NCBI GenBank assembly: GCA_023429995.1 | Contig: JAEZCE010000086.1 | Location: 129,027 to 193,026 of the forward strand | Length of the DNA: 64,000 nt | Source of the DNA: Bacillota bacterium | GTDB taxonomy: Bacteria; Bacillota; UBA4882; UBA8346 | Direction of reading: 5' to 3' | Notes under the pieces: model-generated | Told to the model about the DNA's origin: nothing | Databases searched by the model: none | Seen by the model: the letters and a program-made list of their open reading frames with translations, nothing else | In this document: in pieces, positions 16,971-25,454 of the stretch | Layout: each line of letters starts with the position of its first letter | Position numbering within the stretch: position 1 is the first letter of the stretch | Made by a program: the position numbers and the translations under genes

Positions 16971-17705
16971 TTGAAAATCGTGGTAGACAGTCACACCCAT
17001 AGCGTTTCCAGCGGCCATGCCTACAGTACCGTTCAAGAAATAGCCAGGGAAGCATCGGCCAACGGGATCGCAATGTTCGCGCTCACGGACCACGGGCCAA
17101 CCATGATCGGCGCCCCGCAGCTGTACCATTTCGGCAATTTGAAAGCTCTTCCCGGGCAAATATACGGCATAAAAATTCTCAAAGGGGTCGAAGCCAATAT
17201 TTTGGACTTTTCAGGCCGGACTGACATGCCGGATGAATATTTGAAACGCTTGGACTTTGTATTGGCAAGCCTGCATGACGGCTCCATATCCCCCGGGTCG
17301 GTAGAAGAGAATACCGGAGTAATCATCAATGTCTTAAAGAATCCTCTCATTGATACCGTCGGTCACTCCGGCAACCCTTACTACCCGGTTGATATCGAGA
17401 AAATTGTCCGGGCCGCCAAGGAATATCACAAACCCATTGAACTGAATAACAGTTCTTTTTATTTCAGGAAAGGAAGCGCTCCCCGCTGCCGGGAGATCGC
17501 TCTCCAGTGTAAAAATCATGGCGTGCCCGTTGTCTGTGGAAGCGACGCCCATATTAGTTTTGATGTCGGCAAGTTTGACAAGGTATCTCAGGTGCTGGAG
17601 GAGATCGGGATGCCGGAGGAATTGGTCCTCAACAGCTCGGTGGAGCGGTTTGAGGAATATTTGAAACAACGGCGGCGCGGACATAAGAATGGCGAAGTCT
17701 TTTAA
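16971..17705 (+). CDS. PHP-domain phosphoesterase (YcdX family)
   Basis: A 244-residue metal-dependent phosphoesterase of the PHP superfamily. The metal ligands are visible in order: VDSHTHS near residue 5, LTDHG near 39, EANIL, LASLHDG, DTVGHSG and CGSDAHISFDVG. It resembles YcdX, a trinuclear-zinc phosphatase of unknown physiological substrate. The start is a TTG at 16971, preceded by AGGGGGA. Monocistronic, with no obvious partner. Confidence 0.88.
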   Translation: MKIVVDSHTHSVSSGHAYSTVQEIAREASANGIAMFALTDHGPTMIGAPQLYHFGNLKALPGQIYGIKILKGVEANILDFSGRTDMPDEYLKRLDFVLASLHDGSISPGSVEENTGVIINVLKNPLIDTVGHSGNPYYPVDIEKIVRAAKEYHKPIELNNSSFYFRKGSAPRCREIALQCKNHGVPVVCGSDAHISFDVGKFDKVSQVLEEIGMPEELVLNSSVERFEEYLKQRRRGHKNGEVF

Positions 17706-18012
17706 CCACAAAGGCCCCGACGGTCAGGCTATTCAATGACGGCTATTCGACGGAGAGAGGTGTGGTGTATCGAATGAAATTCGCGCCAATCTTTTAGGCT
17801 TCAAATTTTTGGCTTTTAAAAAGGCCCAAGTTTACTGCTCTAACATCCCTCGCCGTGAATTTGCTTCTCTGAGTTGCATCGCCGGAGAGAGGGCGGGGTG
17901 AGGTCAAAATAGGCGATTGGAATCCTTGCAAAATATGGAAATACCCCTTGATCACATTGGGGCTGGGGTAGGGGGCCTCTATGGCGGATTTCAAATGGGA
18001 AAGGACATCGGA
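17706..18012. repeat. Intergenic stretch with dispersed-repeat traces
   Basis: A roughly 300-base spacer with no gene. It contains CTTTTAGGCTTC (17791-17802), repeated exactly at 39347-39358 in another long spacer, and an imperfect hairpin TTGGCTTTTAAAAAGGCCCAA nearby. The text looks like a decayed non-coding element. The downstream gene's frame extends leftwards into it (to 17917), but without a usable ribosome site. Confidence 0.35.
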
Positions 18013-19158
18013 ATGGAACAAGTCTCTTTATTACGAGTAACCTCTTATGATCACCGATTGACGTCGAAAATCGAGGAGTTGCTGAAACCCCTCGGCGGTT
18101 TGCAGGCCTTTTGCAAACGGGGCGACAAGGTTTTATTAAAACCCAATTTTATTTCGGCCCGCCCGGTGGAGAGCGCTGCAACCACTCATCCCGCAATGAT
18201 TCTGGCGGTAGCGACGCTATTAAAGGATTTAGGCTGTGAAGTCGGGGTTGGAGATAGCCCGGGACTCGGCAGCGCTGCCGGGGTCATTCGCAAGCTGGGT
18301 CTTGATGACGATTTGAAACGGTTACAGGTCCGGATAGTTGAATTGGATGCTTTGGCTCCATATGACGGCAGCCGGTCGGCTACGTTTGAGCGGCGTTTTA
18401 AAAATTTGCAACTCGCGGGACAGCTCAAGGAATATGACCGGCTCATCAACCTGCCCAAACTAAAATCCCACGGCCAAATGGGGATAACCTTGGCCACTAA
18501 AAATTTATTCGGCTGTGTCTCCGGGCATAATAAAGCCCAGTGGCATTTCGAAGTCGGTAAGGATACCCGGGAATTTGCCCGTTTGTTAGTGGAAATCGCC
18601 ATGACGGTCAACCCCGTGCTTCATATTTTGGATGGGATCACCGGCATGGATGGCAACGGCCCTTCCAACGGCAGGGTCCGGCCATTGAATCTACTGGCGG
18701 CCGGCGCCAATCCGCTGGCGGTCGACAGGGTAGTTGTTGAAATCATCGGGAAGAAACCGGAACAGTTTCCCATTTTCGAAGCGGCCCGCTCCCTTCATCT
18801 TTCTGGGACAGAGCTGGAGAAAATAGAAGTGTTGGGGGACAGGGTCGCGGATTGCCGGATCGAAGATTTTCAAATTCCGGCCTTCCGTTCCGCCAGTGTT
18901 TTGGGAAACCGGGTGTTCAGTGATTTTATCGGCAGGATGCTGCGGCAACGGTTGGTCCTGAACCCCAAACTTTGCACCAACTGCCGCCGCTGTGAATCGG
19001 TGTGCCCGGCCCGAGCGATTGGCAACCCCGATAAAATTGAGATCGATGAAGAAAAATGTATCCGTTGCTGTTGTTGTCAGGAGATGTGCCCTTACGGCGC
19101 TTTATCGATTCATACTCCCGTTTTGGCCAAAGTCTTTCAAAAGATCGGATGGATGTAA
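18013..19158 (+). CDS. DUF362 protein with two [4Fe-4S] clusters
   Basis: A 381-residue iron-sulfur protein. The N-terminal 300 residues are DUF362 (KVLLKPNFIS, VGDSPGLGS, LPKLKSHGQMGITLATKNLFG). The C-terminus is a bacterial-type 2[4Fe-4S] ferredoxin domain: CTNCRRCESVCPARA and CIRCCCCQEMCPYGA. DUF362 proteins occur widely in anaerobes, but their reaction is not established; an electron-transfer role is inferred from the clusters. I start at 18013 (AAAGGA seven bases upstream) rather than at the in-frame TTG at 17917. Confidence 0.9.
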   Translation: MEQVSLLRVTSYDHRLTSKIEELLKPLGGLQAFCKRGDKVLLKPNFISARPVESAATTHPAMILAVATLLKDLGCEVGVGDSPGLGSAAGVIRKLGLDDDLKRLQVRIVELDALAPYDGSRSATFERRFKNLQLAGQLKEYDRLINLPKLKSHGQMGITLATKNLFGCVSGHNKAQWHFEVGKDTREFARLLVEIAMTVNPVLHILDGITGMDGNGPSNGRVRPLNLLAAGANPLAVDRVVVEIIGKKPEQFPIFEAARSLHLSGTELEKIEVLGDRVADCRIEDFQIPAFRSASVLGNRVFSDFIGRMLRQRLVLNPKLCTNCRRCESVCPARAIGNPDKIEIDEEKCIRCCCCQEMCPYGALSIHTPVLAKVFQKIGWM

Positions 19159-19160
19159 AA

Positions 19161-19204
19161 AATGAGGCAACCCACTTCCAAAGACGGAAGCGGGTTGCCT
19201 CATT
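19161..19204. terminator. Strong bidirectional terminator
   Basis: AATGAGGCAACCC (19161-19173) pairs with GGGTTGCCTCATT (19192-19204), with an inner CTTCC/GGAAG extension. It lies between the convergent DUF362 gene and the minus-strand membrane protein gene. Confidence 0.85.
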
Positions 19205-19228
19205 GATTCATTAACCAGGAGCTAAATT

Positions 19229-20266
19229 TCAGTGATCGAGTTTTCGAATCAACCCGGAGAGTAATTCCCGGATATTGTGATTGGCATCGGGGCCTTGCAA
19301 GGGATTGGTTAACGTAATGGCCTTCTTTTTTTTCAATTTTAGGCCATAGGCAGGGCTGATTTCGCTCAACTTAATGGTTTGCACAGGGATTGCCTTTTCT
19401 TTCGCCACTTCCATCAACATTTCCACCAACAATGGATCGCTTTGCCTGGGGATTGCTAGACCATCGGTAGTTACCACATTGATCCGTTTGTCCGGGAAAT
19501 TGGATAAGGTCACCACGTAGGTTAACTCCGGCGCCTTATATAAAAGTTTGGGTATCTCCAGTACGCCGGAGTTCAAGGAATTCGCTCCGGAAAAATACAA
19601 AGAAACGGAGAGGGTTGAGGGCCTGGATTTCATCAAAAGGGCGCCTAATTCCAATAGTACCCCACAATTGTCAAGGCCTGCCGGGTGGCCTTCGACTTTG
19701 GCAAAGAGCTTTAAAATGACGACGATCCATAATGCGGCAATGGAAAAATACAAAAGGACCGGAAGCTTAAACCATAAATTGCTGGCTACCATCAACAAAG
19801 CGATAAAAGCGGCTCCGTAAATCAGTCCCAGATAAACCCGGTTGGAAAGTTTTTCGGGCAGAGCGTTGAAATAGTCGGTGGTCATATTGCTCATAATCAC
19901 GATTTTTTGAGTCTCTTTACTCCGGGCGGGAATCGTCAAGAGCAAACTTTCCGCCTCTTTTTTCCTCACCCGCGCTAAAATCGGATGGACCAGTTCGGTT
20001 GCAAATAATAAAAATAAAATCAGGGTTACCACAAATCCGCCTTTGGGGTGGGAGAAACTCAAAGCGACGGCTAACAGGCTAAGTATGGCGTAGGTAAGAA
20101 GGCTGACTGAAAAATTAAATACTGGAATTTTAAGGGTGGTAGGATGAAATTCCCACTGAGAGGTTTCTTGTTTAATGCAATTATATATGGCTTTGGCTCC
20201 AGCCGATTCGGGTTGACGTTCCGGGTAGCTCGTCGAGATGTTTTGAAAGGATTCGGAAATATTCAT
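19229..20266 (-). CDS. Membrane protein with degenerate M28-peptidase-like domain
   Basis: A 345-residue protein with two hydrophobic pairs (about residues 50-95 and 144-187) and a cytoplasmic or extracellular C-terminal domain. That domain has GLDNCGVLLELGALL followed by LSVSLYFSGANSLNSG. This echoes the M28 metallopeptidase pattern (DNxSGVAxLLE...VxFxFxGxEExGLxGS), but the glutamates that activate water are replaced, so it is probably not an active peptidase. AAGGAG precedes the ATG by 11 bases. Function unknown; the M28 resemblance is my inference. Confidence 0.65.
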   Translation of the reverse strand: MNISESFQNISTSYPERQPESAGAKAIYNCIKQETSQWEFHPTTLKIPVFNFSVSLLTYAILSLLAVALSFSHPKGGFVVTLILFLLFATELVHPILARVRKKEAESLLLTIPARSKETQKIVIMSNMTTDYFNALPEKLSNRVYLGLIYGAAFIALLMVASNLWFKLPVLLYFSIAALWIVVILKLFAKVEGHPAGLDNCGVLLELGALLMKSRPSTLSVSLYFSGANSLNSGVLEIPKLLYKAPELTYVVTLSNFPDKRINVVTTDGLAIPRQSDPLLVEMLMEVAKEKAIPVQTIKLSEISPAYGLKLKKKKAITLTNPLQGPDANHNIRELLSGLIRKLDH

Positions 20267-20539
20267 TATTCTATTTTGCTCCTTTTTTTTTAGTTCTTTA
20301 GCGGAAAATCAAACCAAAAGATGAAAAATTTTTTGTTTCTTTTTGATTCGACTTTACGTCGACAAACTCCTACCTGAAATTTTGAAGCGGAAGGTCATGA
20401 TCCGATTTAACCTGCGGAGATAAAATTTTGGGAGGGGAGATAAAATTTTAAAATCGAACAAAGGGTCGATTAACGCAGGAATTATTTCTCCAAAAGCGAA
20501 TTGAATGAGGACTGTAATTATGGATGGAGGAAAAATTCT

Positions 20540-21037
20540 TTGCTTATCTTGGGGATTGATCCGGGGACTGCGATTACCGGTTATGGGCTGGTCTCATACG
20601 AAGGCAATCATTTAAGAAAAGTCGCTTTCGGAGTGATCCGCACCGGTCCGGAGCTTTCATTGGCCAGTCGTTTGCATCATATTTATCTGGAAACCATCAA
20701 AATTATCGGGGAGTACCGGCCGGATGCAATCGCCATCGAGGAGCTGTTTTTCAATAAAAATGTCCGGACCGCTTTGGCGGTGGGGCACGCCCGCGGTGTC
20801 ATATTGCTGGCTGCCGCCAATTCCGGATACGAGGTGGCGGAATATACGCCATTGCAAGTAAAATTAGCAGTAACAGGCTATGGGCGGGCGGAAAAGATGC
20901 AGATTCAGGAGATGGTCCGGGTTTTACTTTGCCTGGGTGAAATCCCCAAACCCGATGATGCGGCCGACGCTTTGGCCATCGCCATATGTCATGCCCATTC
21001 TTGCAAGATAGAGAATTTGGGGGCAAGAAGCCGATAG
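20540..21037 (+). CDS. ruvC: Holliday junction endonuclease RuvC
   Basis: Resolves four-way DNA junctions by paired nicking, acting as a dimer on RuvAB-bound junctions. With the TTG start at 20540 (GGAGG nine bases upstream) the protein is 165 residues, and the first catalytic acid falls at Asp7 (LGIDPGTAITGYG), exactly as in E. coli RuvC. The others are Glu67 (AIEELFF) and the DDAADALAIA block (Asp140/Asp143). It is the first gene of a standard ruvC-ruvA-ruvB operon, 16 bases before ruvA. Confidence 0.96.
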   Translation: MLILGIDPGTAITGYGLVSYEGNHLRKVAFGVIRTGPELSLASRLHHIYLETIKIIGEYRPDAIAIEELFFNKNVRTALAVGHARGVILLAAANSGYEVAEYTPLQVKLAVTGYGRAEKMQIQEMVRVLLCLGEIPKPDDAADALAIAICHAHSCKIENLGARSR

Positions 21038-21053
21038 TGAGGAGGAGATCCCG

Positions 21054-21656
21054 ATGATTGCCACATTGACCGGAATAGTAACGAGTGTCGGCGGCGAAAA
21101 TTGTATTATTGAGGTCGGGGGCGTGGGTTACCTGGTCAACATGCCGCTCCCGGCATTGGAAGTATTAAGCCATACGGAGGAAGCAGTTAAGATTTATACC
21201 CATTTTCACTTGCGGGAAGATGGAGCCAGTTTATACGGCTTTTTGTCAAATTCCGATCTGACTGTTTTTAAAAAGATCATCGGAGTCTCGGGGATTGGCC
21301 CTAAAACCGCCTTGGCGATACTGGGAAATCTGCCCGGCGACCGTTTCCGGGAGGCGGTTCAAAGTGAAGATCACCGGATTTTAACGGCTGTACCGGGAAT
21401 CGGATTAAAAACTGCCCAACGCCTGATTTTAGAACTTAAAGGGAAGCTGGGTAAAAGTGCGGGCAGTCCGGAAGCGAATGTGAAAACATTGGAGAGCGTC
21501 TTTAGTGTCAGCGCCGATGCGGTCGATGCCTTGGTATCGCTGGGATATCCGCAGCGGGAAGCCGTTACGGCCGTGGAAGCTCTCCTGAGTGAGAATAAGG
21601 GCATGACCAGCCCGGAATTAGTAAGACTGGCTCTCAAAAATTTAGGCAGAAAGTGA
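21054..21656 (+). CDS. ruvA: Holliday junction DNA helicase subunit RuvA
   Basis: The junction-binding tetramer that loads RuvB. At 200 residues the domains are an N-terminal OB fold (MIATLTGIVTSVGGENCIIEVGGVGY), two helix-hairpin-helix motifs (VSGIGPKTALAIL near 80, VPGIGLKTAQRLI near 113) and a C-terminal RuvB-contacting three-helix domain (DAVDALVSLGYPQREA). The start follows AGGAGGAG. Seven bases separate it from ruvB. Confidence 0.96.
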   Translation: MIATLTGIVTSVGGENCIIEVGGVGYLVNMPLPALEVLSHTEEAVKIYTHFHLREDGASLYGFLSNSDLTVFKKIIGVSGIGPKTALAILGNLPGDRFREAVQSEDHRILTAVPGIGLKTAQRLILELKGKLGKSAGSPEANVKTLESVFSVSADAVDALVSLGYPQREAVTAVEALLSENKGMTSPELVRLALKNLGRK

Positions 21657-21663
21657 AAAATGG

Positions 21664-22707
21664 ATGGAAGAAGAGCGTATCATTGGAGCAACCAAAAGAC
21701 CGGAAGATTCGGAAGCCGAATTAAGCCTTAGGCCCCGGCGTTTTGCGGAATATATCGGGCAGAATAAGGTCAAGGAAAACATGGAAATCTTTATCAGAGC
21801 CGCCAAAGAGCGGCGCGAAGCCTTGGACCATGTTTTGCTTTACGGCCCGCCCGGTTTGGGAAAAACTTCCCTGGCGCATATTATCGCCAATGAACTGGAT
21901 GTCCATATCCGGGTTACTTCCGGGCCGGCAGTGGAGCGGCCTGCGGATTTAGCCGCTATTTTAACCAACCTGGAGCCCAACGATGTTTTGTTTGTTGATG
22001 AAATTCACCGGCTCAACCATAGTGTGGAAGAGATTCTCTATCCGGCCATGGAAGATTTTGCGCTGGATATCATCATTGGTAAAGGGCCCAGCGCCCGTTC
22101 GGTGCGGATCGATTTGCCCAAGTTCACCTTAATCGGGGCTACAACCAAGGCCGGCTCCCTGACTTCCCCCCTACGGGACCGTTTCGGAATTATCAACCGG
22201 TTGGAGTTTTATGACGCCCAGGCTTTGCATCAAATCGTCACCCGCTCGGCTTCGATTTTGGGGATTCATATTGAAGACAGCGGGGCCTCGGAAATTGCCA
22301 GGCGTTCCCGGGGGACACCCAGGATCGCCAACCGTTTGTTAAAAAGGGTCCGGGATTTTGCTCAGGTGAAAACCGACGGAATCATTAGTAAGTCAACTGC
22401 CGATCAGGCATTAAGAATGCTGGAAGTGGATTTGATAGGCCTGGACAACCTGGACCGGATGGTGCTGTCGACGATCATCGAAAAATTTGACGGCGGCCCG
22501 GTGGGCCTCGATACCATTGCCGCTTCCATCAGTGAGGAATCGGAGACGATTGAGGATGTTTGCGAGCCTTTTCTTTTACAGATCGGATTTATTAACCGCA
22601 CACCCCGGGGCAGGGTCGCCACCCGGCTTGCTTACGAGCACTTGCGGTTGAGATACCCCTCCAAGGGTGGAGCCGGGCAGGAAGGATTGTTCGGAGAAAG
22701 CGAGTAG
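21664..22707 (+). CDS. ruvB: Holliday junction branch-migration ATPase RuvB
   Basis: The hexameric AAA+ motor of branch migration, 347 residues. Walker A is GPPGLGKTS (61-69) and Walker B is VDEIHRL; sensor 1 is in LIGATTKAG, the arginine-finger region is PLRDRFGI, and the C-terminal winged helix has the hallmark PRGRVAT. Its ribosome site is weak (AAAGTGA), consistent with coupling to ruvA. Confidence 0.97.
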   Translation: MEEERIIGATKRPEDSEAELSLRPRRFAEYIGQNKVKENMEIFIRAAKERREALDHVLLYGPPGLGKTSLAHIIANELDVHIRVTSGPAVERPADLAAILTNLEPNDVLFVDEIHRLNHSVEEILYPAMEDFALDIIIGKGPSARSVRIDLPKFTLIGATTKAGSLTSPLRDRFGIINRLEFYDAQALHQIVTRSASILGIHIEDSGASEIARRSRGTPRIANRLLKRVRDFAQVKTDGIISKSTADQALRMLEVDLIGLDNLDRMVLSTIIEKFDGGPVGLDTIAASISEESETIEDVCEPFLLQIGFINRTPRGRVATRLAYEHLRLRYPSKGGAGQEGLFGESE

Positions 22708-22764
22708 TCATGGGGGAAAGGTATTGATTATTAGTTCTACTCAGAAAATACTTTTTTGCCTTAA

Positions 22765-22830
22765 TTTTCTCTGTGTCTCTGTGGCCTAAATGCTTTTTGG
22801 CCACAGAGACACGGAGACACAGAGATAAAA
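22765..22830. repeat. CACAGAGACAC-type palindromic intergenic repeat
   Basis: CTCTGTGTCTCTGTGGCC on the left is mirrored by GGCCACAGAGACAC...GAGACACAGAG on the right, around a loop of about 12 bases. The right arm carries one extra GAGACAC-type unit. Such cacagagacac palindromes are scattered between genes in many unrelated bacteria and behave as REP-like repeats. It may also stop ruvB transcripts. Confidence 0.7.
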
Positions 22831-22910
22831 CCTATTTTTATCCTTTCACTTGCCCCGGCTAGCCGGGGTGGGGGACTTTGTGGCAAAAAACAGACTCGGA
22901 GGATATCGTC

Positions 22911-23453
22911 ATGAATTCAGAAACCATGCTTTTACATGCCTGCTGCGGGCCTTGCGCTTGTTATAGCACGCAAAAGATTATGGAGGACGGCATTCATCCA
23001 ACCCTCTTTTTTGATAATCCCAATATTCATCCTTATCAGGAATTTTTAGCGCGGCGCGAGGGATTGCGGCAGCTGGCGGCCATCCGTAATCTGGAAGTTA
23101 TTGAGGCGCCCGGGTACCCAATGGAAGAATTTCTGGCCCATGTGGCATCCGACCCCGCCAGGCGCTGCGAATATTGCTACCGGCGCCGTTTGAGTCAGAC
23201 CGCCTTGAAAGCCAAGGAGTTGGGTTTTTCTTTATTCGGCACCACCTTGCTCATCAGCCCTTACCAAAACCGGGACCGAATCGTGGAAATCGGCAGGGAG
23301 TTAGGCCGGGAACACGGACTGGAATTTTATGACGAAGATTTGCGGCCCGGGTTCCGGCAAAGTCAGGCCATGGCCAAAGAATACAATTTATACCGTCAGA
23401 AATATTGCGGTTGTATTTATAGTGAAAAGGAAAGATATTATAAAGAAAAGTAA
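22911..23453 (+). CDS. queH: Epoxyqueuosine reductase QueH
   Basis: Reduces epoxyqueuosine to queuosine in tRNA anticodons; this is the non-orthologous replacement of QueG. At 180 residues it has the family (former DUF208) cysteines: LLHACCGPCACYS at the N-terminus, RCEYCYRRRL in the middle and YCGCIYSE at the C-terminus, which bind a [4Fe-4S] cluster and a second iron, with FGTTLLISPYQN between them. The start at 22911 has CGGAGGA upstream. It begins a cluster with DUF2905 and recO. Confidence 0.93.
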   Translation: MNSETMLLHACCGPCACYSTQKIMEDGIHPTLFFDNPNIHPYQEFLARREGLRQLAAIRNLEVIEAPGYPMEEFLAHVASDPARRCEYCYRRRLSQTALKAKELGFSLFGTTLLISPYQNRDRIVEIGRELGREHGLEFYDEDLRPGFRQSQAMAKEYNLYRQKYCGCIYSEKERYYKEK

Positions 23454-23488
23454 AAGGAATCTTGAGTCCAATAGGGGCGGTGATGTTG

Positions 23489-23713
23489 ATGAGTGAATTT
23501 TCAGGTATCGGAAAACTATTGATGATATTCGGAGCCATTATGCTGATAGTGGGCGCTCTTATCTGGCTGGGCGGTAAAATCCCGGGAATCGGGCGTTTGC
23601 CGGGAGACATCTTTATCAAACGGGGCAATTTCAGTTTTTACTTTCCGATTGTCACCTGCATCATTATCAGTATTATTTTGTCCTTCATCTTTAACTTATT
23701 GGGGAGAAAGTAA
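23489..23713 (+). CDS. DUF2905 small membrane protein
   Basis: A 74-residue protein with two membrane segments and the conserved DUF2905 core GGKIPGIGRLPGDIFIKRGNF between them. Function unknown. In Firmicutes it is often placed next to ruvB, queA or recO, as here. I favour the ATG at 23489, eight bases after GGGGCGG, over that at 23483. Its stop overlaps the recO start (TAATG). Confidence 0.85.
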   Translation: MSEFSGIGKLLMIFGAIMLIVGALIWLGGKIPGIGRLPGDIFIKRGNFSFYFPIVTCIIISIILSFIFNLLGRK

Positions 23714-24456
23714 TGGCCCTTTACCGCACCAACGCAATTGTACTGAGAACCCGGAATTTCGGCGAAGCCGACCGGGTCATCGTTTTGTTCAGCGAGGAAT
23801 TGGGCAAATTCGAGGCGATTGTAAAAGGGGCCCGCAGGCAACGCAGCCGGTTTGTGGGAAGCACTTTGGCATTTAATTATATCCGGGCGATGCTGCTTGG
23901 CGGAAAGAGTTTGGATACTTTAAGCCAGGCGGAATTGGTTCATTCATTCGCGAAGCTGCATGAAGATTTGACCAAATTCGCCTATGCCAGCTTTTGGGTG
24001 GAACTGGTTGACGGCTTTATTCCGGAACGGCAAGAAGCGAAAGAGATCTTTAAATTTTTACTGGCGGCGTTTATCGTTTTGGAAAAAACGCCGGACCCGG
24101 CCATTTTAAACCTGGCATTTGAGATCCGGCTTCTGAACTATCTGGGTTATCAACCCCAAATCTCTCATTGCACCTGTTGCGGTAGGAGTTTGGAAGAGCC
24201 GGTTTATTTTTCAGCCGAAGCGGGCGGGGTGGTTTGTTCCAACTGCATTGGCAGGTACCGCGACCCGGTAAAAATGACTATGTCGGACTTGCGGGCTTTT
24301 GAACGCCTTGGCGAGATTGATTTACGGGAGCTGGCCACATTTACCGTATCGCAGGAAAATTGTAAAACGATTCAGAGGATATTAAGGAATTTTATGGAGG
24401 CCCGTCTGGAACATCCCCTCAAATCGCAAGTGTTTTTGGATAGCTTATCCCTTTAA
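23713..24456 (+). CDS. recO: DNA repair protein RecO
   Basis: A recombination mediator that helps RecR load RecA on SSB-coated DNA. At 247 residues it has the N-terminal OB fold (TNAIVLRTRNFGEADRVIVLFSEELGK), a helical middle domain and the zinc finger with CTCCGR and CSNC near residues 155-178. The start overlaps the stop of the DUF2905 gene by one base. Likely co-transcribed with queH and DUF2905. Confidence 0.94.
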   Translation: MALYRTNAIVLRTRNFGEADRVIVLFSEELGKFEAIVKGARRQRSRFVGSTLAFNYIRAMLLGGKSLDTLSQAELVHSFAKLHEDLTKFAYASFWVELVDGFIPERQEAKEIFKFLLAAFIVLEKTPDPAILNLAFEIRLLNYLGYQPQISHCTCCGRSLEEPVYFSAEAGGVVCSNCIGRYRDPVKMTMSDLRAFERLGEIDLRELATFTVSQENCKTIQRILRNFMEARLEHPLKSQVFLDSLSL

Positions 24457-24552
24457 CTTGAGCAATTTATCAATCGTTTGGCAAGAGTGGATTTCATAAG
24501 GAATATCATCGGCATGGGTTGGGAAATCTATTTAGGTGGGAGGTGGACGCTG

Positions 24553-24936
24553 ATGGAAAATATCGAAAAGATTGATATGGTGCGCGAGCGGATGAAAGTT
24601 ACTTATGAAGAAGCCAAAGGGGCTCTGGAAGCCGCCAATTGGGATGTTGTCGAAGCCATTATTACGCTGGAGCGTGATGAAAAAGCGCGCCGCGAGGAAA
24701 TCTTTGTACGCGGGAACGAACTGGTGGAAAAAATCAAGGAAATTGTGCGCAAGGGTAATATCAACCGTTTGCGGGTCAAACAGGACGATCAAGTTTTGGT
24801 GGAAATTCCGGTTACCGCCGGGGTGGTCGGGGCATTGCTCGCTCCACAGTTGGCTATTATTGGAGCTGTAGCTGCCTTGGTCAGCAAATGCACGGTGGAA
24901 ATTGAAAAAAATGAAGAACCGGAAACGTATCATTGA
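24553..24936 (+). CDS. DUF4342 protein with UBA-like N-terminus
   Basis: A 127-residue protein. The N-terminal helical repeat (MVRERMKVTYEEAKGALEAANWDVVEAIITLE) is the UBA-like fold seen in elongation factor Ts and nascent-chain-binding proteins. A small beta segment (INRLRVKQDDQVLVEIPV) and a hydrophobic stretch of about 25 residues follow. This is the DUF4342 arrangement. The start at 24553 has GGGAGG upstream. Its position after recO is common in clostridia. Role unknown. Confidence 0.85.
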   Translation: MENIEKIDMVRERMKVTYEEAKGALEAANWDVVEAIITLERDEKARREEIFVRGNELVEKIKEIVRKGNINRLRVKQDDQVLVEIPVTAGVVGALLAPQLAIIGAVAALVSKCTVEIEKNEEPETYH

Positions 24937-24960
24937 ATTCTTACATGGAAAAGGATTAGG

Positions 24961-25001
24961 AACTCCATACGACTCCGACCGTAACGGGAAGGAGTTTTTT
25001 T
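24961..25001 (+). terminator. Terminator, copy 1 of a duplicated sequence
   Basis: AACTCC (24961) pairs with GGAGTT (24991), followed by seven T. The segment CGACTCCGACCG...GGAGTTTTTT recurs almost unchanged at 25455-25486, on the other side of the tandem repeat. Confidence 0.7.
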
Positions 25002-25033
25002 ATGTCCATGGGGTTGTAATGGGAGGATAAAGA

Positions 25034-25171
25034 ATGATTTCCGTGACAGAAAGAATTCATTGGATGACAGAAAGAATTATTTCTATGACGGAAAGAATTC
25101 ATTGGATGACAGAAAGAATTATTTCTATGACGGAAAGAATTCATTGGATGACAGAAAGAATTATTTTGTGA
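25034..25171 (+). CDS. Possible 45-residue heptad-repeat peptide
   Basis: Begins MISVTERIHWMTERIIS and repeats MTERIHW/MTERIIS to a TGA caused by a one-base deletion in the sixth repeat unit. GGGAGGATAAAG lies directly before the ATG. The seven-residue period puts Ile and Met at a/d spacing (3 and 4), as in a coiled coil. After the deletion the same peptide pattern resumes in another frame up to 25305. It could be a real repeat peptide, or simply the reading of a DNA repeat. Confidence 0.35.
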   Translation: MISVTERIHWMTERIISMTERIHWMTERIISMTERIHWMTERIIL

Positions 25172-25316
25172 CGGAAAGAATTCATTGGATGACAGAAAGA
25201 ATTATTTCTATGACGGAAAGAATTCATCGGATGACGGAAAGAATTATTTCTGTGACGGAAAGAATTCATCGGATGACGGAAAGAATTATTTCTGTGACGG
25301 AATGAATTCATTGGAT
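25045..25316. repeat. Tandem array of 13 x 21-bp units (42-bp alternating period)
   Basis: Units beginning GAC[A/G]GAAAGAATT alternate between two endings, CATTGGAT and ATTTCTAT (with C/T and A/G variants), giving a 42-bp higher-order period. All units are 21 bp except the sixth (25150-25169), which is 20 bp. Variants cluster towards the right end, consistent with local unit duplication. There are no unique spacers, so it is not a CRISPR array. The 24937-25588 interval holds otherwise only the two terminators. Confidence 0.95.
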
Positions 25317-25454
25317 GACAGACTCAATTTCGGAAATCCGTTGAATCTGTGCCATTGTGAATGGCGATGAATCTTTTTAATCCTGGTGGTTTAAGTCTCA
25401 GTTCGAATGGGCCTAAAAGTGATCCTATCCCTGAAAGGATATACCGGGCTTAAA

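Noticed and set aside
19229..20266. Active M28 aminopeptidase
   Set aside because: The catalytic glutamates and several metal ligands of M28 are not present; only the fold signature remains.
25060..25305. Frames MDDRKNYFYDG... and the minus-strand MNSFRHRNNSF... across the array
   Set aside because: Any frame of a 21-bp unit without stops stays open; these lack ribosome sites and only mirror the repeat.
25045..25316. CRISPR-like repeat array
   Set aside because: Units follow each other directly with no unique spacers and no cas genes are present; it is a simple tandem repeat.
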